From: Butyrivibrio sp. INlla21
GTDB lineage: Bacteria; Bacillota; Clostridia; Lachnospirales; Lachnospiraceae
Reading direction: 5' to 3'
Assembly (NCBI RefSeq): GCF_900116875.1
Contig: NZ_FPCC01000014.1
Span: 1 to 64,000, forward strand
Length of the DNA: 64,000 nucleotides
Part shown: in pieces, positions 1 to 8,522 of the stretch
Layout of the letters: the number at the start of each line of letters is the position of its first letter
Numbering within the stretch: the stretch's first letter is position 1
Notes under the pieces: generated by a model
What the model was told of the DNA's origin: nothing
The model's database searches: none
Seen by the model: only the letters and a program-made list of their open reading frames with translations
Translations under genes and position numbers: made by a program

Positions 1-334
1 CTTGTACGGTGGTTACTCCTTTCAGAGCATTTCACGCAGACCTCCCTAGGTACCACACGTTTCTTCCTCTCCATCCATCTGCCTCATCTATCATGCATGA
101 TTCCGTGTAGTTATGGGGTTTCGACTTGTGCAGTAGCCTTACCCTCATGCATGACCTCATATGAGATTTCTGTTCGTCAGACCAGAGATTTGCCCGTGAG
201 TTAGTATGTTCCTCACATCCAGCTTCCTTCAGATTCCACCTCGCGATGGACACCCTTGCCTTCGGCTATATCCTTCCCACTACCGGGCGAATTCGGGACT
301 TTAACCCGTTGGAAACGTGCGCCGCTAGGCGCAC
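1..334 (-). mobile_element. Group II intron, 5' part, runs off the left edge
   Basis: Read on the minus strand, this stretch starts with GTGCGCC at 334, the usual 5' end of bacterial group II introns, and continues with the typical domain I text: AAAGTCCCGAATT, then GAAGGCAAGGGTGTCCATCG, CGAGGTGGAATCTGAAGGAA and GGTCTGA(C)GAACA. It ends at the window edge in GGAGTAACCACCGTACAAG. No reverse transcriptase/maturase is visible; if present it lies beyond position 1. The intron begins three bases after the T-tract of the rpsI terminator, a target preference known for class C introns, but I cannot assign the class from the 5' part alone. Small open frames inside it are not genes. Confidence 0.85.
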
Positions 335-340
335 TACAAA

Positions 341-373
341 AAAGACCCGGTACATTGTACCGAGTCTTTTGAA
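341..373 (-). terminator. rpsI operon terminator
   Basis: Minus-strand hairpin AAAAGACTCGGTAC-AAT-GTACCGGGTCTTTT followed by TT, 18 bases after the rpsI stop. It ends the rplM-rpsI transcript and is the apparent landing site of the neighbouring group II intron. Confidence 0.9.
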
Positions 374-390
374 ATCTGCCGAAGCAGTGA

Positions 391-789
391 TTATCTCTTT
401 GAGAACTGAGGAGCACGACGAGCTTTCTTCAAACCGTACTTCTTTCTCTCCTTCATACGAGGGTCTCTTGTGAGGTATCCGGCCTTCTTAAGAACAGGTC
501 TGTACTCATCTGAATCAGCCTGAAGAAGTGCTCTTGAGATACCGTGTCTGATAGCACCGGCCTGGCCTGTTGTGCCGCCGCCTCTAACTGTTACTACAAC
601 GTCAAACTTCTCTGTTGTCTCTGTAGCAACGAGGGGCTGTCTAACGATAACCTTGAGTGTCTCAAGTCCGAAATACTCATCGATAGGTCTCTTGTTGATT
701 GTTATATTTCCATTTCCGGATACGAGGTAAACTCTTGCGATTGACTTCTTTCTTCTACCTGTTCCGTAGTAATTAGATGACTTTGCCAT
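391..789 (-). CDS. rpsI: 30S ribosomal protein S9
   Basis: Small-subunit protein uS9, 132 aa, the normal length. It starts [20 protein letters not shown] and ends in the conserved basic tail [12 protein letters not shown], whose last arginines reach the P-site tRNA. A GAGGAG ribosome site precedes the ATG. It is the last gene of the rplM-rpsI pair, 21 bases after rplM, with its own terminator downstream. The C-terminal end is intact, so the intron inserted nearby does not damage it. Confidence 0.97.
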   Translation of the reverse strand: MAKSSNYYGTGRRKKSIARVYLVSGNGNITINKRPIDEYFGLETLKVIVRQPLVATETTEKFDVVVTVRGGGTTGQAGAIRHGISRALLQADSDEYRPVLKKAGYLTRDPRMKERKKYGLKKARRAPQFSKR

Positions 790-810
790 TTCTTATATTC
801 TCCTCTCCGA

Positions 811-1239
811 TTAAAATGTCAATACTTCAGGCTTCTGAGCTGCATGTGGATGCTCAGCTCCTGCGTAAACGTGGAGTTTAGTGTACATCTCTCTTCCAAG
901 AGATCCCTTGGGAAGCATTCCCTTAACGGCATGCTCGATAACTCTCTCAGGCTTATCCTGGAGCATCTGACGGAGTGAGAACTCCTTGTGATGACCAACA
1001 TACTCTGTATGGTGCCAATACATCTTCTGATCAAGCTTCTTACCTGAAACTTTGATCTTCTCAGCATTGATAACGATCACATAATCACCTGTATCAATGT
1101 TGGGAGTGTAGATGGGCTTATTCTTTCCTCTAAGTACGTTTGCAACGTTAGAAGCAAGACGTCCGAGTGTCATATCTGTAGCATCAACTACATACCACTT
1201 CTTCTCAACTGTAGTTGCACTAGGCATATAAGTTTTCAT
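811..1239 (-). CDS. rplM: 50S ribosomal protein L13
   Basis: Large-subunit protein uL13. I choose the ATG at 1239 ([20 protein letters not shown]), giving 142 aa, the usual family length; a longer frame from 1296 adds 19 residues with no family match, and GGAGGAAATTCA sits directly before the chosen ATG. The internal motif [19 protein letters not shown] is typical. First gene of the rplM-rpsI operon, with a strong promoter and a leader of about 150 nt upstream. Confidence 0.96.
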   Translation of the reverse strand: MKTYMPSATTVEKKWYVVDATDMTLGRLASNVANVLRGKNKPIYTPNIDTGDYVIVINAEKIKVSGKKLDQKMYWHHTEYVGHHKEFSLRQMLQDKPERVIEHAVKGMLPKGSLGREMYTKLHVYAGAEHPHAAQKPEVLTF

Positions 1240-1422
1240 TGAATTTCCTCCAGTAAAACAATTACTTAATTGGTTACCTATGCGAAAACCCTTCACCTGA
1301 TTCTCACATTATATGATGTACATATTGTAGCTTACCGGGACAACAATATGACATTTTCAAATAAAAGTGGACATGGCGTCACACAGTAAGATATTATATA
1401 ACCCAATTTGCTCGATTGTCAA
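1240..1422 (-). promoter_or_regulatory. rplM-rpsI promoter and structured leader
   Basis: Minus-strand promoter TTGACA (1417-1422), 18-base spacer, TATAAT (1393-1398). The following leader of about 147 nt contains CATATTGT...ACAATATG as a perfect 8-bp stem. An L13-type autoregulatory leader is possible here from what is known in Bacillota, but I cannot match its consensus by eye. Confidence 0.75.
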
Positions 1423-1445
1423 TACATTTTCTTACTATTTCCGCC

Positions 1446-1478
1446 CCAAAAAAACACACCGCAAAGGCGCATGTTTTC
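1446..1478 (-). terminator. Possible truA terminator
   Basis: Minus-strand imperfect hairpin (ACATGCGCC...GCGGTGTGT) followed by TTTTTTT just after the truA stop. The stem is weak, but position and T-tract fit the end of the ecf-truA transcript. Confidence 0.5.
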
Positions 1479-2258
1479 TCACTCTTCGCCGTTTATGTAC
1501 GGCACCCCGTCAAGGAACTCATATTTTATAAGGAAAAGACCTTCCGGAGGCGCTGTGGGTCCTGCTGCCTTCCTGTCTTTTTTCTCAAGCATCTCTTTTA
1601 CGTCAATGGGCTTGTTCTTGCCCCTTCCGACCATCAAAAGAGTTCCCGCGATGATCCTTACCATATTATATAAGAAGCCGTTGCCCGTAACGCGGATAAT
1701 AACCTCATCCCCGTGCCTGAAGACCCGGATATCCTTGATAGTCCTCACGTGCGTGGCAGCGGTGGATTCAACATTGCAAAAACTTGTAAAATCGTGCTCT
1801 CCTACAAGATACTGCGCCGCTTCCTGCATAAGCGCCTCATCAAGCGGCATACTGAAATGATAAGTATAGAATCTCTTGGTAGGAACGGGCATCTTGGTAT
1901 TTAAGATACGGTATTCATAGGTCTTTTCCGTATTACAGTGCCTCGGATGAAAATCGGGCGCAACCTCCGCAGAAGCCACAACCCTGATGTCTTTAGGCAA
2001 GATATGATTTAAGCAAAAAGAAAACCTGTCTCCCGGAATGGTCGACGCGGTATCAAAAACAGCGATATTGCCGTAAGCATGAACCCCGGAGTCGGTGCGG
2101 CTTGCGCCGATAACCTCAACGGTCTCTCCTGTCAGCCCCGCAATAGCGCGGTTAAGCATCTCTTCTATAGTATTGTGGGTACTCTTTTGAAGCGCCCAGC
2201 CGTTGTAAGAAGTGCCGTCATATGAAACTGTCAGCATTATTCTGTGCATTTCGCTCAT
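1479..2258 (-). CDS. truA: tRNA pseudouridine(38-40) synthase TruA
   Basis: Cytoplasmic enzyme that isomerises uridines 38-40 in the tRNA anticodon stem. 259 aa, normal size. The catalytic aspartate is in ASRTDSGVHA (Asp56), preceded by MLTVSYDGTSYNGWA and followed by NIAVFDT and MVRIIAGTLLMVGRGK, all family hallmarks. The start ATG overlaps the ecfT stop as ATGA, indicating translational coupling; an internal ATG three codons later is an alternative. Last gene of ecfA1-ecfA2-ecfT-truA. Confidence 0.95.
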   Translation of the reverse strand: MSEMHRIMLTVSYDGTSYNGWALQKSTHNTIEEMLNRAIAGLTGETVEVIGASRTDSGVHAYGNIAVFDTASTIPGDRFSFCLNHILPKDIRVVASAEVAPDFHPRHCNTEKTYEYRILNTKMPVPTKRFYTYHFSMPLDEALMQEAAQYLVGEHDFTSFCNVESTAATHVRTIKDIRVFRHGDEVIIRVTGNGFLYNMVRIIAGTLLMVGRGKNKPIDVKEMLEKKDRKAAGPTAPPEGLFLIKYEFLDGVPYINGEE

Positions 2259-3061
2259 CTAAACAATATCCTTCCGACAACTATAGCAACGATCAGATAT
2301 GAGTACAGGACACCGTAGGCTATCCTGTCTCTCTTTTTATAAATAAGAGGCTTCATCTTGGTCCTGCCTTCTCCGCCCCTGTAGCATCTGGCTTCCATAG
2401 CCATTGCAAGGTCCATTGCCCTTCTGAACGCCGAGATAAAAAGAGGTACCAGCAAAGGAACAAGGCTCTTGGCCCTTTTGATCAACGATCCGCTCTCAAA
2501 ATCCGCACCTCTGGCCATCTGCGCCTTCATGATCTTGTCGGTCTCTTCCAATAATATAGGAATAAACCTGAGCGCGATCGACATCATCATCGATATCTCA
2601 TGAACGGGAACGCGGATCTTCTTAAGCGGCCCGAGCACGCTCTCCATGCCGTCTGTAAGGTTATTGGGCGTTGTAGTAAGTGTCATGATGGATGAACCTG
2701 TAATAAGGAACACCAGCCTAATCGCCATCATTGACGCCATCTTAAGTCCTTCATATGTGATCGTAAACTTCCAGAAGCTTACAAGCGCCGTTCCGGGTGT
2801 CAGGAAAAGATTAAACACCATGGTCAGCAGCAATAGGAAAAAGATGGTCTTCATTCCCCTAAAAATAAATTTGGGCGGAACATTGGAGAGCTTGATGCAC
2901 ACTGCAAGAAATACTCCCGCTATAAGATAGCCCCAAAAATTCTTTACCACAAAAAGGGAAATGATAAAAATAAATGTCGCAACAAGCTTCACTCTTGGGT
3001 CAAGCCTGTGAATGACAGAGTCTGTTCTATAATATTGTCCGAGTGTAATGTCTCTTAGCAT
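2255..3061 (-). CDS. ecfT: Energy-coupling factor transporter transmembrane protein EcfT
   Basis: Membrane scaffold of ECF vitamin transporters: it joins the ATPases EcfA1/EcfA2 to exchangeable substrate-binding S components. 268 aa with about 6 membrane segments. The N-terminus LGQYYRTDSVIHRLDPRVKL is characteristic, and the cytosolic coupling helices carry the Ala-Arg motifs AQMARGADF and AMEARCYRGGEGRT. It overlaps ecfA2 by 7 bases and truA by 4. BioY, encoded near 51.5 kb, is the one recognisable S component in this window and a likely partner. Confidence 0.95.
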   Translation of the reverse strand: MLRDITLGQYYRTDSVIHRLDPRVKLVATFIFIISLFVVKNFWGYLIAGVFLAVCIKLSNVPPKFIFRGMKTIFFLLLLTMVFNLFLTPGTALVSFWKFTITYEGLKMASMMAIRLVFLITGSSIMTLTTTPNNLTDGMESVLGPLKKIRVPVHEISMMMSIALRFIPILLEETDKIMKAQMARGADFESGSLIKRAKSLVPLLVPLFISAFRRAMDLAMAMEARCYRGGEGRTKMKPLIYKKRDRIAYGVLYSYLIVAIVVGRILFR

Positions 3062-3906
3062 CTTCCAAACGCCTTCAATATCTGTTTTTTTGCCTGTTCC
3101 ATCGTTGTTGCCTTGGCATCAACATTAAAGCCCGCCTTGGCAAGCTCCTGCATTACATATGTAACCTGAGGCGCCGCAAGTCCGATCTCCTCAAGCTCCT
3201 TGTAATGCGCAAAAACATTGACGGGAACATCATCAAAGGCAACGCGGCCTTTGTTCATAACTATGATCCTCTCCACATAATCGGCAACGTCGTCCATACT
3301 GTGGCTTACAAGTATGACCGTAATGCCCATTTCCTCGTGGAGTCTTTTTATAAGTCCAAGAATATCTTCTCGTCCCTTGGGATCAAGACCTGCCGTGGGC
3401 TCGTCAAGGATAAGTACGTCGGGCTTCATCGCGATAACTCCCGCGATAGCCACTCTTCTCTTTTGTCCGCCCGAAAGCTCAAACGGTGACTGGTAAAAAT
3501 ACTCATCGTCAAAGCCAACCATCTTGAGGGCTTCATACGCCCGCAGCTCTACTTCCTTCTGCGGAAGCCCGAGATTCTTGGGGCCAAAGCATACATCCTT
3601 AAAACAATCCGTCTCGAAAAGCTGATGCTCCGGATATTGGAAAACAAGTCCGACCTTGGATCTAAGCTCTTTTTTATCAAAATCGGGATTGCTTATATCC
3701 TTTCCGTTAAAAAACACAGCTCCGCTCGTCGGTGTCTCGAGTCCGTTAAGATGCTGGATGAGCGTCGACTTACCTGAACCCGTGTGTCCAATAAGCCCGA
3801 TAAACTGGCCATCCGGAATCCGAAGACTCACATCGATAAGCGCAGGATGCGCCATTGCGGTATCTTCATCGTATATGTAATTGACATGATCAAGTATTAG
3901 CGACAT
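3055..3906 (-). CDS. ecfA2: Energy-coupling factor ATPase EcfA2
   Basis: Second ATPase of the ECF module, 283 aa, cytoplasmic face of the membrane. Walker A is GHTGSGKST (residues 40-48), the Q-loop [11 protein letters not shown] follows, then the signature LSGGQKRR, Walker [14 protein letters not shown] and the H-loop VSHSMDD. The start lies inside the end of ecfA1 (17-base overlap) and has an AAAGGAT ribosome site. The A1/A2 names follow the usual gene order. Its partners are EcfA1 and EcfT. Confidence 0.94.
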   Translation of the reverse strand: MSLILDHVNYIYDEDTAMAHPALIDVSLRIPDGQFIGLIGHTGSGKSTLIQHLNGLETPTSGAVFFNGKDISNPDFDKKELRSKVGLVFQYPEHQLFETDCFKDVCFGPKNLGLPQKEVELRAYEALKMVGFDDEYFYQSPFELSGGQKRRVAIAGVIAMKPDVLILDEPTAGLDPKGREDILGLIKRLHEEMGITVILVSHSMDDVADYVERIIVMNKGRVAFDDVPVNVFAHYKELEEIGLAAPQVTYVMQELAKAGFNVDAKATTMEQAKKQILKAFGRC

Positions 3907-4750
3907 TTTTTATCCTTTTAAGCTCCTCAACCAGTTCTTCTCCTGTGAGAATTCCATCGGGAAGCGGTAATCCGTTCTTTTTAAGCTCGTGTGCAAGAAG
4001 TGTTACCTGCGGAACTCCGAGTCTGAGTTCTTTTAGTCTGTCGACCTGTGAAAAGATCTCGCGCGGTGTGCCTTCCATTGTGACGCGGCCCTTGTCCATT
4101 ACAAAAACCTTGTCGGCGTAAATAACTTCTTCCATATAATGAGTGATAAGAATAACCGTGATACCCTCAACCGAATTAAGCGCTCTCGCGGCTCTTATTA
4201 CGTCCTTACGACCGTTGGGATCGAGCATCGCAGTCGGCTCATCCATTATGATGCACTTGGGGTGCATGGCGATAACGCCCGCGATCGATACACGCTGCTT
4301 TTGTCCGCCCGATAAATGGTTGGGCGATGATTTTCTGAAATCAAGCATTCCGACAGCTCTAAGGCTCTCATCGACTCTCTCCCAGATCTCATCCGTGGGA
4401 ACTCCCATGTTCTCAGGGCCGAAGCCTACATCCTCTTCAACAACCTGTCCGATTATCTGGTTGTCGGGATTCTGGAAGATCATTCCCGCTTCCTGTCTGA
4501 TATTCCAAAGGCACTCTCCGTCGGAAGTATCCATTCCGTCAACAATGACTTTTCCTTCCGTCGGATACAAAAGAGCGTTGAAATGTTTGGCAAGAGTGGA
4601 CTTACCGGATCCGTTGTGGCCAAGAATTGCAATAAACTGCCCCGGCTTGACGTCAAGATTAACGTCATCAACGGCTCTTGTTATGCCCTCAACATTGCCC
4701 TCTTCGTCTCTTCTGATATATTCAAATACAAGATTATCCGTACGTATCAT
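3890..4750 (-). CDS. ecfA1: Energy-coupling factor ATPase EcfA1
   Basis: First ATPase of the ECF module, 286 aa. Walker [10 protein letters not shown] (44-52), Q-loop [10 protein letters not shown], signature LSGGQKQR, Walker [15 protein letters not shown]-loop ITHYMEE. It normally follows rplQ directly in related genomes; here four accessory genes lie between, and this gene has its own extended -10 promoter. It heads the four-gene operon ecfA1-ecfA2-ecfT-truA. Confidence 0.94.
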   Translation of the reverse strand: MIRTDNLVFEYIRRDEEGNVEGITRAVDDVNLDVKPGQFIAILGHNGSGKSTLAKHFNALLYPTEGKVIVDGMDTSDGECLWNIRQEAGMIFQNPDNQIIGQVVEEDVGFGPENMGVPTDEIWERVDESLRAVGMLDFRKSSPNHLSGGQKQRVSIAGVIAMHPKCIIMDEPTAMLDPNGRKDVIRAARALNSVEGITVILITHYMEEVIYADKVFVMDKGRVTMEGTPREIFSQVDRLKELRLGVPQVTLLAHELKKNGLPLPDGILTGEELVEELKRIKNVANT

Positions 4751-4775
4751 CTCTTTTTACCTACCATATCGAAAT

Positions 4776-4785
4776 ATTATAGCAT
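4776..4785 (-). promoter_or_regulatory. Extended -10 promoter of the ecf operon
   Basis: Minus-strand TGCTATAAT (TATAAT at 4776-4781, TG upstream of it), about 26 bases before the ecfA1 start. No good -35 is seen. It explains how ecfA1A2T-truA are expressed although they are cut off from rplQ. Confidence 0.6.
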
Positions 4786-4812
4786 AAATGTGGTACTATT
4801 TATAATGATATA

Positions 4813-4972
4813 GGTGTCTAAAAGAAAAACTCGAACATGCTTGCATGGTGAGAGTTTTGCTTTTATGACCCAAACAAATATGAGGAAATAGCAATTTACG
4901 CAGTAAATTAGCGGTTTCCGAATATTTGTAGAATTGCGAAATGACGTTAGTCATGAAGCAATTCGTATATCA
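4813..4972 (+). repeat. Modular hairpin repeat, copy 1 (complete)
   Basis: Three stem-loops joined by conserved linkers. Module A: GGTGTC, then AAAACTC..CATGC-TT-GCATG..GAGTTTT, then a T-rich run and GACC. Module B: ATGAGGAAA..AATTTAC-GCA-GTAAATT..TTTCCG. Module C: AATATTTGTAGAATTGCG, ATGAC-GTTA-GTCAT, AGCAATTCGTATATCA. The linkers recur at 46122-46270 (complete, other strand) and 23077-23133 (module A only), whereas the stem bases differ but still pair. It lies between the divergent ecfA1 and peptidase genes. Confidence 0.8.
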
Positions 4973-5015
4973 TATACAAACATAAACATACGTATTAACC
5001 TCACGGAGACTTATC

Positions 5016-5951
5016 ATGAACAACAAATCCAAAAGAGATATCTTTTTTCTGATAGCACTTATAGTAGTCTGCGCAATTATGGCAAGAAGTCTTGCCGGTC
5101 ACGAAACTCTTGACGAATACGCCAAGAAAAAACCTGCTACGGAAAACGCAAGCACAGATGCTGCAGATTCTTCAAGCTCATCAAACAGCTCATCGACTTC
5201 ATCCGAAAATTCCACGGAATTATCCTCGGCAAAAGATTCCTCTACGGAATCCTCTTCTCTGGGAAAAAGTGCCTCCGAGAATTCGACTGAAGAAGTCAAT
5301 TCAAGTGTCACAAATGCATCAGCAATTCCTTCCGACGAAGACGTTTCCGACACGAGAGTCACCTACTCTGACGGTTTCTACTACGAGGCTTTACCGAATT
5401 CAATTGTATCCAAGATAACAAATGTGTCATATCCGAAAGACTGTGAAATTTCGTTGGATAATCTCAGATATTGTGTTATGCTGTATGTTGACTTCGAAGG
5501 AGAGACCAAGACAGGCGAAATGATCTGTAATAAAGATATCGCCGACGATATTATGGAAATTTTTCATGAGCTGTATGATAACAATTATCAGATAGAAAGC
5601 ATTAAGCTCATAGATGATTTTGATGCGGATGACGAAGCATCGATGGAAGCAAATAACACTTCCTGCTTCAACTATCGTACTATAGGAAACGGAACCAAGC
5701 TTTCCAAGCACGCACAGGGACTGGCTGTAGATATCAATCCCTTATACAATCCGCAGATCAAATATAAAAACGGTTCCATGAGCATAGCACCTTCAACAAG
5801 TGAAAAGTATGCCGACAGAACCGCAGATTTTCCATATAAAATTGATGAAAACGACCTGGCTTACAAACTCTTTACAAGCCATGGTTTTTCTTGGGGAGGA
5901 AACTGGAATTCTTCCAAAGATTATCAGCACTTCGAAAAGAAGAATCGCTGA
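5016..5951 (+). CDS. M15-family peptidoglycan peptidase, membrane-anchored
   Basis: Probable cell-wall D,D- or L,D-peptidase acting outside the membrane. 311 aa: one membrane anchor at about residues 9-26, a Ser/Thr/Glu-rich linker at about 40-105 with many SS and ST runs, and a C-terminal M15 zinc domain. The zinc motif is SKHAQGLAVDINP (His232, Asp239), completed by DYQHF (Asp302, His305). The ribosome site is GGAGA 6 bases before the ATG. Its stop abuts the stop of the convergent DUF1622 gene. Exact bond specificity cannot be told; the C-terminal layout resembles the M15C subfamily. Confidence 0.88.
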   Translation: MNNKSKRDIFFLIALIVVCAIMARSLAGHETLDEYAKKKPATENASTDAADSSSSSNSSSTSSENSTELSSAKDSSTESSSLGKSASENSTEEVNSSVTNASAIPSDEDVSDTRVTYSDGFYYEALPNSIVSKITNVSYPKDCEISLDNLRYCVMLYVDFEGETKTGEMICNKDIADDIMEIFHELYDNNYQIESIKLIDDFDADDEASMEANNTSCFNYRTIGNGTKLSKHAQGLAVDINPLYNPQIKYKNGSMSIAPSTSEKYADRTADFPYKIDENDLAYKLFTSHGFSWGGNWNSSKDYQHFEKKNR

Positions 5952-6329
5952 TCACTTTTTCTTTTCCCCGGGTTCAAGAGCTTCTTTCTTTTCTCCCGGC
6001 TCAAGAGCCTCTTTCTCATTCTTTATCTCCCAATGTATAAGGAATGTAAGTGTTGCTCTCAGTAGGATTATTGCGCCCAAGATTCCAAGCTCTGCCCATT
6101 CTCTTACAACAACGGTCCTAAGGACCTCTCCGCCAAGCTTAAATTCAAGCGCGAGCGCTATTCCCTGCGCAAGCTGAAGTCTTATTGATTCATCCTTTTT
6201 AAGCCAGAAAATAAAGCATTTTACCGCAGTGAAAACCAGTATGCAGATTCCGAAGAATTCGAGTAGCAGCGTTGAGTATTCAACGACATATCTTAAGATG
6301 TATTCGGCATTGCTGTAAATTGTTTCCAT
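5952..6329 (-). CDS. DUF1622 family membrane protein
   Basis: Small integral membrane protein of unknown function, 125 aa from the ATG at 6329, which has AAAGGGG five bases upstream; an in-frame GTG at 6344 is less likely. Two membrane segments (STLLLEFFGICILVFTAVK, and LGILGAIILLRATLTFLIH) flank the DUF1622-like core RLQLAQGIALALEFKLGGEV. The C-terminus carries a tandem 9-residue repeat EALEPGEKK, twice, from a direct 27-base duplication. It converges with the peptidase gene with no space for a terminator between them. Confidence 0.82.
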   Translation of the reverse strand: METIYSNAEYILRYVVEYSTLLLEFFGICILVFTAVKCFIFWLKKDESIRLQLAQGIALALEFKLGGEVLRTVVVREWAELGILGAIILLRATLTFLIHWEIKNEKEALEPGEKKEALEPGEKKK

Positions 6330-6516
6330 GTTGTCCCCTTTCACTACGAAAGCTTATATTGGTCTAATTTTATTATATACGCTATACAGTTTATTTCAAA
6401 ATTGAATTTTATGATATTTTCATAAATTTTTATGATATTTCGTTCAAAAATACCAAATAAAGAGATAAAATACAATTAACTTCTGTAATTATCTCAAAAT
6501 TTAAGGAGACTTACAA
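6330..6516. promoter_or_regulatory. Divergent control region DUF1622 / chemoreceptor
   Basis: AT-rich spacer of 187 bases. It holds a perfect inverted repeat TTTATGA-tattt-TCATAAA (6408-6426) and a second TTTTATGATATTT about 20 bases on, a two-turn spacing that suggests a regulator site. A plausible plus-strand promoter is TTCAAA (6444-6449) with TAAAAT (6467-6472). GAGATAA/TTATCTC (6462-6495) can form a hairpin just before the chemoreceptor ribosome site. No SigD-type motif is evident. Confidence 0.45.
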
Positions 6517-8508
6517 ATGGGAAAAGTTAAAGAAAAGCGACATGCAAAGATTAAAAACAAACTTCTGTTGTTCTTAGTTCCTGCCGTAGTTGCTACCATT
6601 CTTATTTTGGTGTTCATTTCAGGGTTCCTATCCAGCAGAAGCATGACTGCGATGGCAACATCACAGCTCAATTCATCCATTTCCAACCAGGCTGATAATA
6701 TCGAAGCTTGGCTGAATGATAATCTCCAAAATTTCACCACAGTTAAACACATGGTTGAAAGCGCCCATCTTCCTGAAGAAGAATTGTCTAAAATGATGGA
6801 CGAATTATACGGTTTTAACTCTTACTGCAAAAACGGTCCATACATTGCGACCCAGAGCGGTAAAGTATTTAAAGCGTCCGAATCCACCAAAAACACTGAC
6901 AATCCTACTCAGCAGATCTGGTTTAAACAGGGTCTTAGCCACGTTAATATGGTCTACGGTAACACCTACAAGGATGCCAGCGGCGTCAATGTTATAAGTG
7001 CTACAGGTATTATTAACGATGGATCGGATGACCTTAAGGTAATCGCTGCCGATCTTTCACTTGATCAGATCAGTATCATCGTTAATTCACGAGTAAAAAT
7101 GGATCAGGCTGCATCTTTCCTTGTTGACCTTACAGACAGCACGATCCTTGCACATCGTGACAAGAGCAGAGTATCAACCAAGCTCACAACAGGTGATTCT
7201 GATAAGCTTATGGCTGCAATTGCAGAAAAAGTAGCCAAAAGAAACTATACAACTGTAACTCTTCAAAATAACGTAGTCGCTTTCAAACAGATAGCCGGAA
7301 CCGACTGGGTTCTTGTTTCATATGTTCATAAAGATACCATAATGAAAGACGTGACCAAGCTCGTCACAACGCTTGCCATTATCGGAATAATCGCGATCAT
7401 ACTCATTGTTCTTCTTATCAACTTCATGGTATCAAAAGTTATTGCTCCTCTTGGCGGAATTACCAAGAATATCACCGATATGTCCGCCGGCGACTTTACC
7501 ATTGATGTTAAACAGGAAAGCAATGATGAGATCGGTGTCATGGGCAGCAAGGTTAGCGAATTCGTTCAGTCCATGAGAAAGATGCTCAGTACCATCAACG
7601 ACGAATCAAAAGTGCTTAAAGAGCAATCGGATAATTCGGATATCGTATCAAAGAGCATGTTCGAAGCTTCCCAGTCACAGTCGGAAGCTATGCAAAATCT
7701 TAATAACACTGTTGACCAGCTTGCCGTTGCGGTTAATGAGATTGCTCAGAACGCAACAACGCTTGCTATGGTTGTTTCCGATACACGAGATAATTCAAAT
7801 CAGGCCAATGACAGTATGAAAGAAACTGTTGAGATCAGTAAAAAAGGCCGTGATGATATGGAACAGCTCGCCGATGCAATGCAAGACATTAAAGCCAGCA
7901 ACGATGAACTTGTTGATTCCATCAACGAAGTCGGAAAGGCTTCCGAAGAGATTACCAACATTGTCGGCCTTATTGCCGAGATCGCCGAGCAGACCAATCT
8001 TCTTTCACTCAATGCTTCAATCGAAGCTGCACGTGCGGGAGAAACAGGTAAAGGCTTTGCGGTTGTTGCTACCGAGATCGGTAAGCTTGCTCAGAACTCT
8101 GCAGCAAGTGCCGAAAACATCGCAAAACTTATTGATGACGTAAGAAAAGCTATCGACAGCGTTGTAGAACAGGCTCAGACCAGTGCCAAGAATATCGAGG
8201 CTAACAGCGAGCTTATCAACACTGCCGTAGATACTTTTGATCAGATTTATCAGAATATTGAAAAATCCAATGAACTTATTGACCTTATGATACAGGATGT
8301 ACAGAAGGTTGATGATGTTGCCAGCAACGTAGCAGCCATTTCCGAAGAGCAGGCCGCAAGTACCGATGAGATTCTTGAGACCAGCCGCAGAATGGTTGAG
8401 CAGGCTAACAGCATAACCCAGCACAGTCAGGATGTTGCGGATAACTCGCACAAATTGGCAAGCACTTCCGAGACACTTACATCCTATGTTCAGCAGTTCA
8501 AGATTTAA
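6517..8508 (+). CDS. Methyl-accepting chemotaxis protein
   Basis: Transmembrane chemoreceptor, 663 aa. Membrane segment 1 at about 12-35, an extracytoplasmic Cache-like sensor at about 40-280, membrane segment 2 at about 283-307 ([20 protein letters not shown]), HAMP domain, then a long coiled-coil signalling domain with the conserved hairpin tip [19 protein letters not shown]. No C-terminal CheR-docking pentapeptide is present. AAGGAG precedes the start. The next gene, 14 bases on, encodes a sugar-binding lipoprotein, so indirect sensing through that protein is likely. No che genes are in the window. Confidence 0.95.
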   Translation: MGKVKEKRHAKIKNKLLLFLVPAVVATILILVFISGFLSSRSMTAMATSQLNSSISNQADNIEAWLNDNLQNFTTVKHMVESAHLPEEELSKMMDELYGFNSYCKNGPYIATQSGKVFKASESTKNTDNPTQQIWFKQGLSHVNMVYGNTYKDASGVNVISATGIINDGSDDLKVIAADLSLDQISIIVNSRVKMDQAASFLVDLTDSTILAHRDKSRVSTKLTTGDSDKLMAAIAEKVAKRNYTTVTLQNNVVAFKQIAGTDWVLVSYVHKDTIMKDVTKLVTTLAIIGIIAIILIVLLINFMVSKVIAPLGGITKNITDMSAGDFTIDVKQESNDEIGVMGSKVSEFVQSMRKMLSTINDESKVLKEQSDNSDIVSKSMFEASQSQSEAMQNLNNTVDQLAVAVNEIAQNATTLAMVVSDTRDNSNQANDSMKETVEISKKGRDDMEQLADAMQDIKASNDELVDSINEVGKASEEITNIVGLIAEIAEQTNLLSLNASIEAARAGETGKGFAVVATEIGKLAQNSAASAENIAKLIDDVRKAIDSVVEQAQTSAKNIEANSELINTAVDTFDQIYQNIEKSNELIDLMIQDVQKVDDVASNVAAISEEQAASTDEILETSRRMVEQANSITQHSQDVADNSHKLASTSETLTSYVQQFKI

Positions 8509-8522
8509 TAAGGAGACCAATT

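Noticed and set aside
32-416. Small frames near the left edge
   Set aside because: They lie inside group II intron RNA domain I and the rpsI end; not coding.
4143-4787. 214-codon plus-strand frame
   Set aside because: Antisense to ecfA1, a clear ATPase gene.
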